A stretch of DNA of 17,154 nt from Solirubrobacteraceae bacterium (GTDB lineage Bacteria > Actinomycetota > Thermoleophilia > Solirubrobacterales > Solirubrobacteraceae): positions 1-17,154 of the forward strand of contig JAICUS010000053.1 in assembly GCA_025935735.1 (NCBI GenBank), in the 5' to 3' direction. The notes below the pieces were generated by a model. That model searched no databases. It worked only from the letters and a program-made list of their open reading frames with translations, and was not told the DNA's origin. Below, in pieces: positions 1 to 8,356 of this stretch. A program made the position numbers and the translations under genes. Every line of letters begins with the position of its first letter. Positions within the stretch are counted from its first letter, which is position 1.

Positions 1-71
1 CGGCCAAAGGCAGCCGTGAGGGAAGGCAGGTCGAGCCGCACGTCGGCGACGGCCGTGGCTGCGGTGCTCAT
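1..71 (-). CDS. coxE: Probable CoxE, VWA-domain protein (5' end only)
   Basis: Only the first 23 complete codons lie in the window; the gene runs off the left edge. The ATG overlaps the stop of the AAA+ ATPase gene in an ATGA arrangement, so the two are translationally coupled. The visible end (MSTAATAVADV, then LPSLTAAFGR) resembles the start of CoxE-type von Willebrand factor A proteins, where a short leader precedes a segment like LxxFxRxLR. In known cox clusters coxE follows coxD, and the two act together in maturing the Mo/Cu active site of CO dehydrogenase. The call rests mainly on gene order; no VWA motif lies inside the window. Confidence 0.55.
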   Translation of the reverse strand, partial: MSTAATAVADVRLDLPSLTAAFG

Positions 72-949
72 ACGAGCGTCTCCAGCCCCGCAGCGCGGAC
101 CGTGTCCTGGTCCTCGCTGTACTTCAGGACGCTGCCCAGGGTGCGGTCGATGGCGGGCGCGTCCAGCGCGGCGATGCCGAGCAGGTCCAGCGCGGCCAGC
201 CAGTCGATCGCCTCGGCGATCCCCGGCGGCTTCTGCACGTCGCCGGAGCGCATCTTGGCCACGGCGGTGACCACCTGGACGGCCAGTGAATGGGCGGCGG
301 CGGGGACGCGGCGGCGGACGATCTCCAGCTCGCGCTCGGGCGACGGGTAGTCGATCCACTGGTACAGGCAGCGGCGCTTGACCGCGTCGTGCAGGTCGCG
401 CGTGCGGTTGGACGTGAGCACGATGGCCGGCGGCACCTCCGCGCGCACGGTGCCGAGCTCGGGGATCGTCACAGCCGCCTCGGCCAGCAGCTCGAGCAGG
501 AACGCCTCGAAGTCGTCGTCGGCGCGGTCGATCTCGTCGATCAGCAGCACGGCCGGGCGCGGGCCCGGGTGCTCCAGCGCGCGCAGCAGCGGCCGCGAAA
601 CCAGGTACTCACGGGAGAACAAGTCCGCCGCCGTGAGCTTCTCGGCGCTCGCCTCGGCCAGCCGGATGGCCAGCAGCTGGCGCGGATAGTTCCACTCGTA
701 CAGCGCCTCGGCGGCGTCGATGCCGTCGTAGCACTGCAGGCGGATCAGCGGCGTGTCCAGCGCGCCGGCCAGGGCCTTCGCCGCCTCGGTCTTCCCCACG
801 CCCGCCTCCCCCTCCAGCAGCAGCGGCTGCGGGAGGCGGAGGCTGAGGAACAGCGCCGTGGCCAGGCCCTCGCCGACCAGGTAGTCCTGGCCGGCGAGGC
901 GCTGGGCCAGCGTCTCGACGTCGGGCGCGAGGTGCGACAGCTCGTCCAT
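68..949 (-). CDS. coxD: CoxD-type AAA+ ATPase (MoxR family)
   Basis: A 293-residue MoxR-type AAA+ ATPase, close to the usual CoxD length of about 295. Walker A is GEAGVGKT at residues 47-54, Walker B is VLLIDEID at 134-141, sensor 1 is around Asn181 (LTSNRTRD), and an arginine pair at 192-193 (KRRC) fits the arginine finger. In Oligotropha, CoxD acts with CoxE to build the Cu-S-Mo centre of CoxL after the molybdenum cofactor is inserted; the same cytoplasmic chaperone role is inferred here. The ATG at 949 follows the coxL stop after only 2 bases. The frame stays open far upstream, but only as a shadow of coxL, and MDELSHLAP is the natural N-terminus. It is coupled to the next gene by ATGA. 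Confidence 0.9.
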   Translation of the reverse strand: MDELSHLAPDVETLAQRLAGQDYLVGEGLATALFLSLRLPQPLLLEGEAGVGKTEAAKALAGALDTPLIRLQCYDGIDAAEALYEWNYPRQLLAIRLAEASAEKLTAADLFSREYLVSRPLLRALEHPGPRPAVLLIDEIDRADDDFEAFLLELLAEAAVTIPELGTVRAEVPPAIVLTSNRTRDLHDAVKRRCLYQWIDYPSPERELEIVRRRVPAAAHSLAVQVVTAVAKMRSGDVQKPPGIAEAIDWLAALDLLGIAALDAPAIDRTLGSVLKYSEDQDTVRAAGLETLV

Positions 950-951
950 GG

Positions 952-3320
<2,369 letters not shown>

Positions 3321-3324
<4 letters not shown>

Positions 3325-3791
3325 GCCCGCGCCTCCTGATGCTCCGCCGCCCACCTGACGGCGGCGACGATGTTCTTGTAGCCCGTGCAGCGGCAGATCT
3401 GCCCGGAGATCGCCATCCGGATCTCCTCCTCGGACGGATTGGGGTTCTCGTCCAGCAGCGCCCGCGCGGTCATCAGCATCCCGGGCGTGCAGAACCCGCA
3501 GTGCAGCGCGTGGCACTCGTGGAAGCCCTGCTGGATCGGGTCCAGGACGCCGTCGACCTCGAGCGACTCGACCGTGCGGATCTCGTGGCCCTCGCACATG
3601 GCCGCGAGCGCGGTGCACGACTTCAGCGGCCGGCCGTCCATCTGCACGACGCAGGCGCCGCAGTTGGACGTGTCGCAGCCCCAGTGCGTGCCGGTCAGCC
3701 CCGGCGTGTCGCGGATGAAGTGGATGAGCAGCGTGCGCGGCTCGCATTCGCGCGTCTCGCATTTGCCGTTGATGGTGATCGAGATCTGCAT
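3321..3791 (-). CDS. coxS: CO dehydrogenase small subunit CoxS, 2 x [2Fe-2S]
   Basis: A 156-residue iron-sulfur subunit that carries electrons from the Mo site of CoxL to the FAD of CoxM. Two clusters are complete: the plant-ferredoxin type has Cys39, 44, 47 and 59 ([10 protein letters not shown] then SC), and the xanthine-oxidase type has Cys98, 101, 133 and 135 (CGFC and ICRC). Length matches the family. The start MQISITING is at the coxM stop (TGATG, one shared base), and the end overlaps coxL by ATGA, so subunits are probably made in fixed ratio. An orphan paralogue lies at 13142-13633; over the first 151 ungapped positions I count about 112 identities. Confidence 0.96.
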
Positions 3792-4663
3792 CAGGCCTCC
3801 TGCCTCAGGGCGCGGGCGGCGGCCTTGCGCAGCGCCCGCTTGGTCAGCACGCCGGTCAGGTGGCGCTTGTAGTCCACCGGGCCGCGGCCGTCGGCCATCG
3901 GCGAGCAGTCCTCGGCGGCGATCGCCCCGCACTGCTCGAACAGCTCGTCGCCCGGCCGCTGCCCGCGCAGCAGCTCCTCGGCGCGCGGCAGCTCGAGCGT
4001 GGTCAGCCCCACCGAGCTCAGCCCGATGCCGGCGTCGGCGATCGTGTCGCCGTCCAGCCACAGCGCGGCCGACGCGGCGGCGATCGCCCAGTCGCCCGCG
4101 CGGCGCTCGACCTTCTCGTGCGCGCTGCCCGCGCCGGCCTTCAGCGGCAGCCGGACCTCGGTGAGGATCTCCCCCGCCCCGACCGCGGTGGTCCACGGGC
4201 CGAGGTGGAACTCGCTCATCGCCACGGTGCGCGATCCGCCCTCGCCCTGGATGACCACCTTGGCCTTCAGCGCGGTGCACACGGCCGAGAGGTCCTCGCC
4301 GGCGTCGGCCTGGCAGAGCGAGCCCCCGATCGTGCCGCGGTTGCGCACCACCGGGTCGGCGATCACCAGCTCGGCGTCGCGGAAGATCGGGAAGCGCTCG
4401 CCGAGCAGCTCGGACTCCAGCAGCTCGACGTGGCGGGTGAGCGCGCCGATCGCCACCTCGTCGCCCTCCTCGCGGATGTAGGCGAGGTCGAGGTCGTTGA
4501 TGTCCACCAGCGCGGACGGCGCCGCCAGGCGCAGCTTCATCATCGGGATCAGGCTGTGGCCGCCGGCGACGAGCCGCGCCTCGCCGCCGAGCCGCTTGAG
4601 CGCGGCGATGGCGCCGTCGACGCTCGTCGCCCGCTCGTAGTCAAACGGCGCTGGGGTCTGCAT
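3791..4663 (-). CDS. coxM: CO dehydrogenase medium (FAD) subunit CoxM
   Basis: A 290-residue FAD-binding subunit of the CO dehydrogenase (LMS)2 complex, which hands electrons to the respiratory quinone pool. Both FAD pyrophosphate-loop motifs of the family are present at their usual places: AGGHS at 33-37 and TIGGS at 111-115. DYKRHL near the C-terminus is also typical. The start overlaps the last 23 bases of the small membrane gene E in another frame, an unusually deep overlap in this operon, so the ribosome-binding sequence lies inside gene E. A second, diverged CoxM lies upstream in the same operon (6265-7176). Confidence 0.95.
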   Translation of the reverse strand: MQTPAPFDYERATSVDGAIAALKRLGGEARLVAGGHSLIPMMKLRLAAPSALVDINDLDLAYIREEGDEVAIGALTRHVELLESELLGERFPIFRDAELVIADPVVRNRGTIGGSLCQADAGEDLSAVCTALKAKVVIQGEGGSRTVAMSEFHLGPWTTAVGAGEILTEVRLPLKAGAGSAHEKVERRAGDWAIAAASAALWLDGDTIADAGIGLSSVGLTTLELPRAEELLRGQRPGDELFEQCGAIAAEDCSPMADGRGPVDYKRHLTGVLTKRALRKAAARALRQEA

Positions 4664-5210
4664 CGGGCTCCTCGTACTGGATGGGTGCGTTGGTGCCGAT
4701 GACCGGCGAGCGCGACGGCCGCGCCCCGGGGTAAAGCGCGCGGGCGGCCAGGCTCCCGCCGGCGACGTTGCGCAGCACCGGGCCGCCGGCCGGGCTGGCG
4801 GCGGCGATCGGCGCCTCGCGGCCCAGCCGGGCGAGCGTCAGCGTGCCGCGGGTGTAGACCTCGCCGATCCGCGGCGCGCGGATGCTCTTGGACTCCGGGA
4901 AGTTGCGCAGCCCCTCGGCGGCCGCGCCGGGATACAGGCCCTCGAGCAGGCCGACCGCGTCGGCCATCCCGGCCTTCTTGACCAGCAGGCCCTCGAGCGC
5001 GTCGACCGCGGCATCGAGATTGTGATTGATGTTGTTCACGATCCCGTTCACGGGATCCGTTTTGTGAACGATCTCGGTAACAGCCGCGATCGTGTCGTCG
5101 AGACCGTTCGCGATCTGGCGCAGCGCGGCGATCACGGAGACGAGGTAGTAGACGAGCGCGAGCACGATCAGCACGACCGTGATCAGCAGCAGGACGGCGG
5201 GGCCGGACAT
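4641..5210 (-). CDS. Small membrane protein E of the cox operon, one TM helix, extended tail
   Basis: I recognise no family. It has 189 residues: a short N-terminus, one strongly hydrophobic helix at about 5-28, then an amphipathic helical stretch at about 29-80, then a polar, Gly/Pro/Arg-rich tail without further membrane segments. Arg follows the helix and no charge precedes it, so by the positive-inside rule the C-terminal part should be cytoplasmic. It aligns without gaps to protein C over the first 37 residues, with a shared LR(R/Q)IA(T/N)GL at 30-37, and again over about 21 residues further on (V..IN...D....AL.G...K), so C and E are paralogues. The ATG shares one base with the stop of gene D (TGATG), and the 3' end overlaps coxM by 23 bases. 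A membrane platform or anchor for CO dehydrogenase is a guess from context. Confidence 0.85.
   Translation of the reverse strand: MSGPAVLLLITVVLIVLALVYYLVSVIAALRQIANGLDDTIAAVTEIVHKTDPVNGIVNNINHNLDAAVDALEGLLVKKAGMADAVGLLEGLYPGAAAEGLRNFPESKSIRAPRIGEVYTRGTLTLARLGREAPIAAASPAGGPVLRNVAGGSLAARALYPGARPSRSPVIGTNAPIQYEEPDADPSAV
5034..5069. repeat. Nested inverted repeat inside gene E
   Basis: An inner perfect hairpin has arms GATCCCG (5040-5046) and CGGGATC (5051-5057) with a 4-base loop. It is enclosed by GTTCAC (5034-5039) and GTGAAC (5064-5069), with a 6-base bulge CGTTTT on one side. The surrounding 60 or so bases are poorer in GC than the rest of the operon. It codes for the Asn-rich part of the amphipathic helix of protein E. 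In the operon mRNA it could fold, with a UGAA loop, between the membrane-protein cassette and coxMSL. Whether it does anything is unknown. Confidence 0.6.
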
Positions 5211-5467
5211 CACGCGTCGTCCACGATCGTGTCGAGCGAGCCGCCGTAGTTCGCGACGAGCTCGACGGTCCTGACCACCTGGTCCTGCGTGGTCAGCAGC
5301 AGCGGCGCGGCGTCCAGGTCGCGCGAGCCGGCGCGGGCGGCCGCCTTGATGCGGTCGATCGCCCCGGCGCTGTCGCGCGCGGCGCTCAGCACGTCGCGCA
5401 GCAGCACGACCACGATCGGCACGACCACGAGCAGCAGCACGAGGTCGAGGATCCACCACAGCGTCAT
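5210..5467 (-). CDS. Small membrane protein D of the cox operon, one TM helix
   Basis: I recognise no family. It has 85 residues with a hydrophobic helix at about 4-23 (starting TLWWILDLVLLL), followed by Arg24 and an amphipathic helical region at 24-50, then a C-terminal segment rich in Val, Thr and Asp. The layout (one helix first, about 60 helical residues after, probably cytoplasmic) is the same as in A, B, C and E, though sequence identity to them is slight. The ATG overlaps the stop of C (ATGA) and its own stop shares a base with the ATG of E (TGATG). The conserved reading frame and double coupling argue that it is a real gene. Confidence 0.8.
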   Translation of the reverse strand: MTLWWILDLVLLLVVVPIVVVLLRDVLSAARDSAGAIDRIKAAARAGSRDLDAAPLLLTTQDQVVRTVELVANYGGSLDTIVDDA

Positions 5468-5736
5468 GACGACGGCCTCCTCTCGGCCACCACCGCGGCC
5501 TTGGCGGCGATCCCCGGCAGCGCGGACAGGATCGTGTCGAACTGCGCGTTGATCGCCTTGACGGCGGGCTCCAGCGGGCGCAGGTGCTCGCACTCGACGC
5601 CCTCCAGCGCGCCGGCCAGCGTGCCGAGCCCGGTGGCGATGCGGCGCAGCCCGCGCCGCACCTCGATCAGCGCGACGGCGAGCACGGCGATGACGACGAC
5701 GGCGAGCGCGACGCTCAATGCGGCGTGGCCACTCAT
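5464..5736 (-). CDS. Small membrane protein C of the cox operon, one TM helix
   Basis: I recognise no family. It has 90 residues: a transmembrane helix at about 5-24, basic residues straight after it (RRGLRR at 27-32, so N-out/C-in topology is likely), then an amphipathic helical region to about residue 85. Positions 30-37 (LRRIATGL) line up without gaps with the same positions of E (LRQIANGL), and 59-79 with 58-78 of E, so the two arose by duplication. There is one pair of acidic/Cys residues (ECE near 48-50) but no metal or catalytic motif. It is coupled on both sides by ATGA overlaps with B and D. Confidence 0.82.
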   Translation of the reverse strand: MSGHAALSVALAVVVIAVLAVALIEVRRGLRRIATGLGTLAGALEGVECEHLRPLEPAVKAINAQFDTILSALPGIAAKAAVVAERRPSS

Positions 5737-6002
5737 GCCGGGACAACTCCGTAGCCGTCGGTGAGCGCGTTCATGTAGCCGTCCTGCACGACCGCCTCCT
5801 CGACGATCTTCCCCAGCACCGGCGCGGTGGCCTCGAGCTGGGGGATGTTGGACGTGTTGGCCGCGACCTCGCCGGCGACCGCCAGCAGGCCGTCGACGGA
5901 GTGCTCGATGTCGCGCACGGCGCGGATGAGCATCAGCAGCAGCGCGGCGACGATCAGCGCCGCGATCAGCCCCACGATGAGGGCGGCGTCCCAGGCGCTC
6001 AC
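5733..6002 (-). CDS. Small membrane protein B of the cox operon, one TM helix
   Basis: I recognise no family. It has 89 residues with a transmembrane helix at about 6-27 (AALIVGLIAALIVAALLL), then basic residues (IRAVR) and a soluble, mostly acidic helical part with a Gly/Tyr/Met-containing end. The start is GTG at 6002, overlapping the stop of A (GTGA); no ATG sits nearby in frame. Its stop overlaps the ATG of C. It shares layout with A, C, D and E, with weak similarity only. A role with CO dehydrogenase at the membrane is inferred from position alone. Confidence 0.8.
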   Translation of the reverse strand: MSAWDAALIVGLIAALIVAALLLMLIRAVRDIEHSVDGLLAVAGEVAANTSNIPQLEATAPVLGKIVEEAVVQDGYMNALTDGYGVVPA

Positions 6003-6262
6003 TTGCCCACCGCCACCTTGCGCAGCGCCCGGGCCGAGCGCAGGATGCGCACGCCGTTGTCGTTGATCCGGGCGACGCCCGGCAGGGCGTCGGTCTGCGC
6101 CTTCACGACGCCGACGCCCTCCACGGCCGTGCGCGCCTGCTTGGCGATCCGCTGGGCCAGCACGACGATCGCGATGACGATCGCCGCGGCCACCAGGACC
6201 ACCGCGATCCCCAGCACGAACCCCGCGGTCCAGCCCGCGGAGGAGGCCAAAACGGTTGGCAT
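5999..6262 (-). CDS. Small membrane protein A of the cox operon, one TM helix
   Basis: I recognise no family. It has 87 residues with a long hydrophobic helix at about 12-37, then a strongly basic, amphipathic helical tail (RIAKQAR, later RSARALRK), predicted cytoplasmic by the positive-inside rule. It is the first of the five small membrane genes. Its ATG lies 2 bases after the coxM2 stop, with the ribosome-binding region (GGAGGGAAGG-like) inside the end of coxM2. Its stop overlaps the GTG of B. The run of five such genes between two CoxM genes is what makes it notable. Confidence 0.82.
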   Translation of the reverse strand: MPTVLASSAGWTAGFVLGIAVVLVAAAIVIAIVVLAQRIAKQARTAVEGVGVVKAQTDALPGVARINDNGVRILRSARALRKVAVGK

Positions 6263-6264
6263 GG

Positions 6265-7176
6265 TCACCTTCCCTCCTGTTCCACTGCTCGCTCCGTGGC
6301 GCGCGCCAGGGCGCGCTCCGTGAGGACGCCGACGACGTGCCGCTTGTACTCCGCCGAGCCGCGCTGGTCCGACACCGGCTCGCAGGTCTCCGAGGCGATC
6401 CGGCCGGCCTCGGCGAACCGCTCTCGTGAGGGCGCCCGGCCGGCGAGCGCCGCCTCGGCCGCGTGGGACGTGATCTCCCCGCCGGCCGCCACGAGCGCGA
6501 GCCCGGCGCGGGCGATCGTCCCGTCGCGCTCCAGCTCCACCGACGCGCCCGCGGCCACGACGGCCCAGTCCCCCACGCGGCGCCCGACCTTCTCGTAGGC
6601 GCTGCCGGCGCGCTCGCGCAGCGGCACCCGGATCTCGGTCAGCATCTCCCCCGGTCCGACCGCGGTCTCGTACGGCCCCCGGTGGAACTCGTGCATGTCC
6701 ACGACGCGCTCGCCCTCGCGGCCGCGGATGACCATCCGCGCGCCGACCGCCGCGCACACCGCGGAGAGGTCCTCCGAGGGGTCGGCCTGGCAGAGCGCGC
6801 CGCCGATCGTGCCGCGATTGCGGACCACCGGGTCGGCGATCACCTGCTCGGCGTCGGTGAAGATGGCCAGCCGCTCGCCCAGCAGCGGCGACTCCAGCAG
6901 CGCGCGGTGCCGGGTCATGGCCCCGATACGCACGCGGTCGCCGCCGCGCTCGACGTAGCCCAGCTCGCCGGCCAGCGGGTCGATGTCGACCAGGTAGGAG
7001 GGGGTGGCCAGCCGGAGCTTCATCATCGGCAGCAGCGAGTGGCCGCCGGCCAGCAGCCGTGCCTCCGGCCCCAGCTCGTCCAGCAGCGCGAGCGCGTGCT
7101 CGACGCTCGTCGCGCGCTCGTAACCGAACGGTGCTGGTACCTGCAGGTCACCCTCCTGGATCTCCTCGACACACAC
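6265..7176 (-). CDS. Second CoxM-type FAD-binding subunit
   Basis: A paralogue of CoxM in the same operon, about 293-303 residues depending on the start. Both FAD motifs are kept (AGGHS and TIGG, near residues 33-37 and 113-116 counted from the CTG start), as are DPVVRNRG and YKRHVVGVL, so it should still bind FAD. It has no adjacent second coxL or coxS. The given start is GTG at 7176, but its ribosome-binding site is poor. CTG at 7146 is preceded by GGAGG at 5 bases and lines up exactly with the ATG of coxM (LQVPAPFGYERATSV against MQTPAPFDYERATSV), so translation may begin there. It could replace CoxM in some complexes, or serve another hydroxylase. Confidence 0.88.
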   Translation of the reverse strand: MCVEEIQEGDLQVPAPFGYERATSVEHALALLDELGPEARLLAGGHSLLPMMKLRLATPSYLVDIDPLAGELGYVERGGDRVRIGAMTRHRALLESPLLGERLAIFTDAEQVIADPVVRNRGTIGGALCQADPSEDLSAVCAAVGARMVIRGREGERVVDMHEFHRGPYETAVGPGEMLTEIRVPLRERAGSAYEKVGRRVGDWAVVAAGASVELERDGTIARAGLALVAAGGEITSHAAEAALAGRAPSRERFAEAGRIASETCEPVSDQRGSAEYKRHVVGVLTERALARATERAVEQEGR

Positions 7177-7204
7177 CTTGCCGGTGCGACGGGGACACTG
7201 TCAA
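7176..7204 (-). promoter_or_regulatory. Possible promoter for the cox operon
   Basis: On the minus strand a perfect TTGACA lies at 7199-7204 in the gap before coxM2. A -10 at normal spacing would be GCAAGG (7176-7181), which is poor, so only the -35 is convincing. If used, transcription would begin near 7169, downstream of the GTG at 7176, favouring the CTG start at 7146. The trio upstream could also read through into the cox genes. Confidence 0.3.
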
Positions 7205-7211
7205 ACGAAGA

Positions 7212-7225
7212 TAAGCGATCGCTTA
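7212..7225. promoter_or_regulatory. Perfect 14-bp palindrome, possible operator
   Basis: TAAGCGATCGCTTA is self-complementary over 14 bases. It lies 7 bases upstream of the TTGACA of the coxM2 promoter candidate and includes the TAA stop of the MBL-hydrolase gene. Size and position suit an operator for a dimeric regulator, for example of the TetR type. There is no loop and no T-run, so it does not look like a terminator. No second copy was noticed in the window. Confidence 0.4.
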
Positions 7226-8353
7226 GGTGTCGCCGAGGGCGATCGTGTGGTGCTCGCCGGGGACGGCGATCCGCACGTCGAGCGTCTGCTGGGCCCCGCG
7301 GGCCTCCAAGAAGGCCGCGAGGCGCTCCTGCAGGCCCGGCTTGCCGTCGCCGGCCTGCTTGCCGTAGGTCAGCCAGAGCGTCCAAGGGTCGTGGTCCGCG
7401 AGCCGCGAGTCGCACAGCAGCCGCAGGGTCTCGTCCTCCGGGTTGCCGTCGCGCCCGTTGGCGGAGATCACGTAGTGGCGGGCGCGCACGCGGGCGAAGA
7501 ACGCCGCGTCGACGTTGCGGCTGCTGCCGTGGTGCGGGAGCTTGAGCACGTCGACGGTCAGCGGCGCGGCGGCGGTCAGCACCCCTTCGCCCTCCAGCCC
7601 GGCGACGATGTCGTCCGAGCGGGCGTCGCCGGTCAGCAGCAGCGTCCGCTCGCTCGCGCGCGCGAGGACCACGATGCTCGACAGGTTGTAGACCGAGCGG
7701 TCGACGTTGGCCGCCTCGTGCGCGGGATGGCGCGCCTCCCAGGCCACCCACTTCGCCTGCAGGTTGTCGAGCTCCGGCTTGTCCGGCGAGAGCACCGTGA
7801 ACGTCAGGCCGGGCGCGATCTGGACCGTCGCGCCCGCGCCGCCGCGCTGGATGAGGCCGCCGCCGAAGCTCGCGTTGCGGGCGACGCCGAGGTCGCTCGC
7901 GTCCCGGTTGAGCGCGATGCCGTTCTTGATGCTCGTGGCGATCGCCTTGGATTCCCCGCCCGGCGCGGTGGCGACGAGCTGGTCCAGCGCGGCGCCCTTG
8001 ACGTCGCCCGCACCCGCCGCCGGGCTCGCGCCCGTGAGCGCGCCGAACGCGTTGAGCCACAGCTCCCCGGCCCGCCACTCGGGCGGCCCGAGCTCGTTCT
8101 CCCGGCGGTCGACCGCCTCGGCGAACATCTCCGCCAGGCCGCAGATGTGGTCGTCGTCGATGTGGCTGACCATGACGGTCTGCAGGAACAGCGGCTGCGG
8201 GCGCGCCGCCATCAGCGCCTGCAGGTAGGGCTTCAGCGTCGCCTCGTAGACGCCCGGCGGGCCGCCGTCGATGAGCACGACGTCGTCGCCGTGGTGCAGC
8301 ACCAGGCAGTCGCCCTGCTCGGCGCGCAGCACGTCGAGGGAGAGCGCGGCCAC
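7223..8353 (-). CDS. ComEC/Rec2-type metallo-beta-lactamase-fold hydrolase
   Basis: A 376-residue soluble MBL-fold protein like the C-terminal domain of ComEC, without its membrane channel. Metal-binding motifs are SHIDDDH at 63-69 (the HxDxDH form of this subgroup), TGDA at 241-244, and LPHHGSSRN at 272-280. The N-terminus (ALSLDVLRAEQGDCLVL, then IDGG) is typical. Such proteins hydrolyse phosphoester or related bonds; the substrate is unknown, with nucleic acid or nucleotide most likely. There is no signal peptide. The GTG start at 8353 is 3 bases after the stop of the subtilase gene, so the two are co-translated. Stand-alone members often sit beside proteases in accessory and defence loci. 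Confidence 0.85.
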   Translation of the reverse strand: MAALSLDVLRAEQGDCLVLHHGDDVVLIDGGPPGVYEATLKPYLQALMAARPQPLFLQTVMVSHIDDDHICGLAEMFAEAVDRRENELGPPEWRAGELWLNAFGALTGASPAAGAGDVKGAALDQLVATAPGGESKAIATSIKNGIALNRDASDLGVARNASFGGGLIQRGGAGATVQIAPGLTFTVLSPDKPELDNLQAKWVAWEARHPAHEAANVDRSVYNLSSIVVLARASERTLLLTGDARSDDIVAGLEGEGVLTAAAPLTVDVLKLPHHGSSRNVDAAFFARVRARHYVISANGRDGNPEDETLRLLCDSRLADHDPWTLWLTYGKQAGDGKPGLQERLAAFLEARGAQQTLDVRIAVPGEHHTIALGDT

Positions 8354-8356
8354 CGG

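Noticed and set aside
6265..7176. Duplicate CoxM as an assembly artefact
   Set aside because: The two genes differ throughout, including insertions, so they are old paralogues and not a repeated read.
7212..7225. Palindrome as an intrinsic terminator of the MBL gene
   Set aside because: It has no loop when perfectly paired and is followed by TCTTCG without a T-run.
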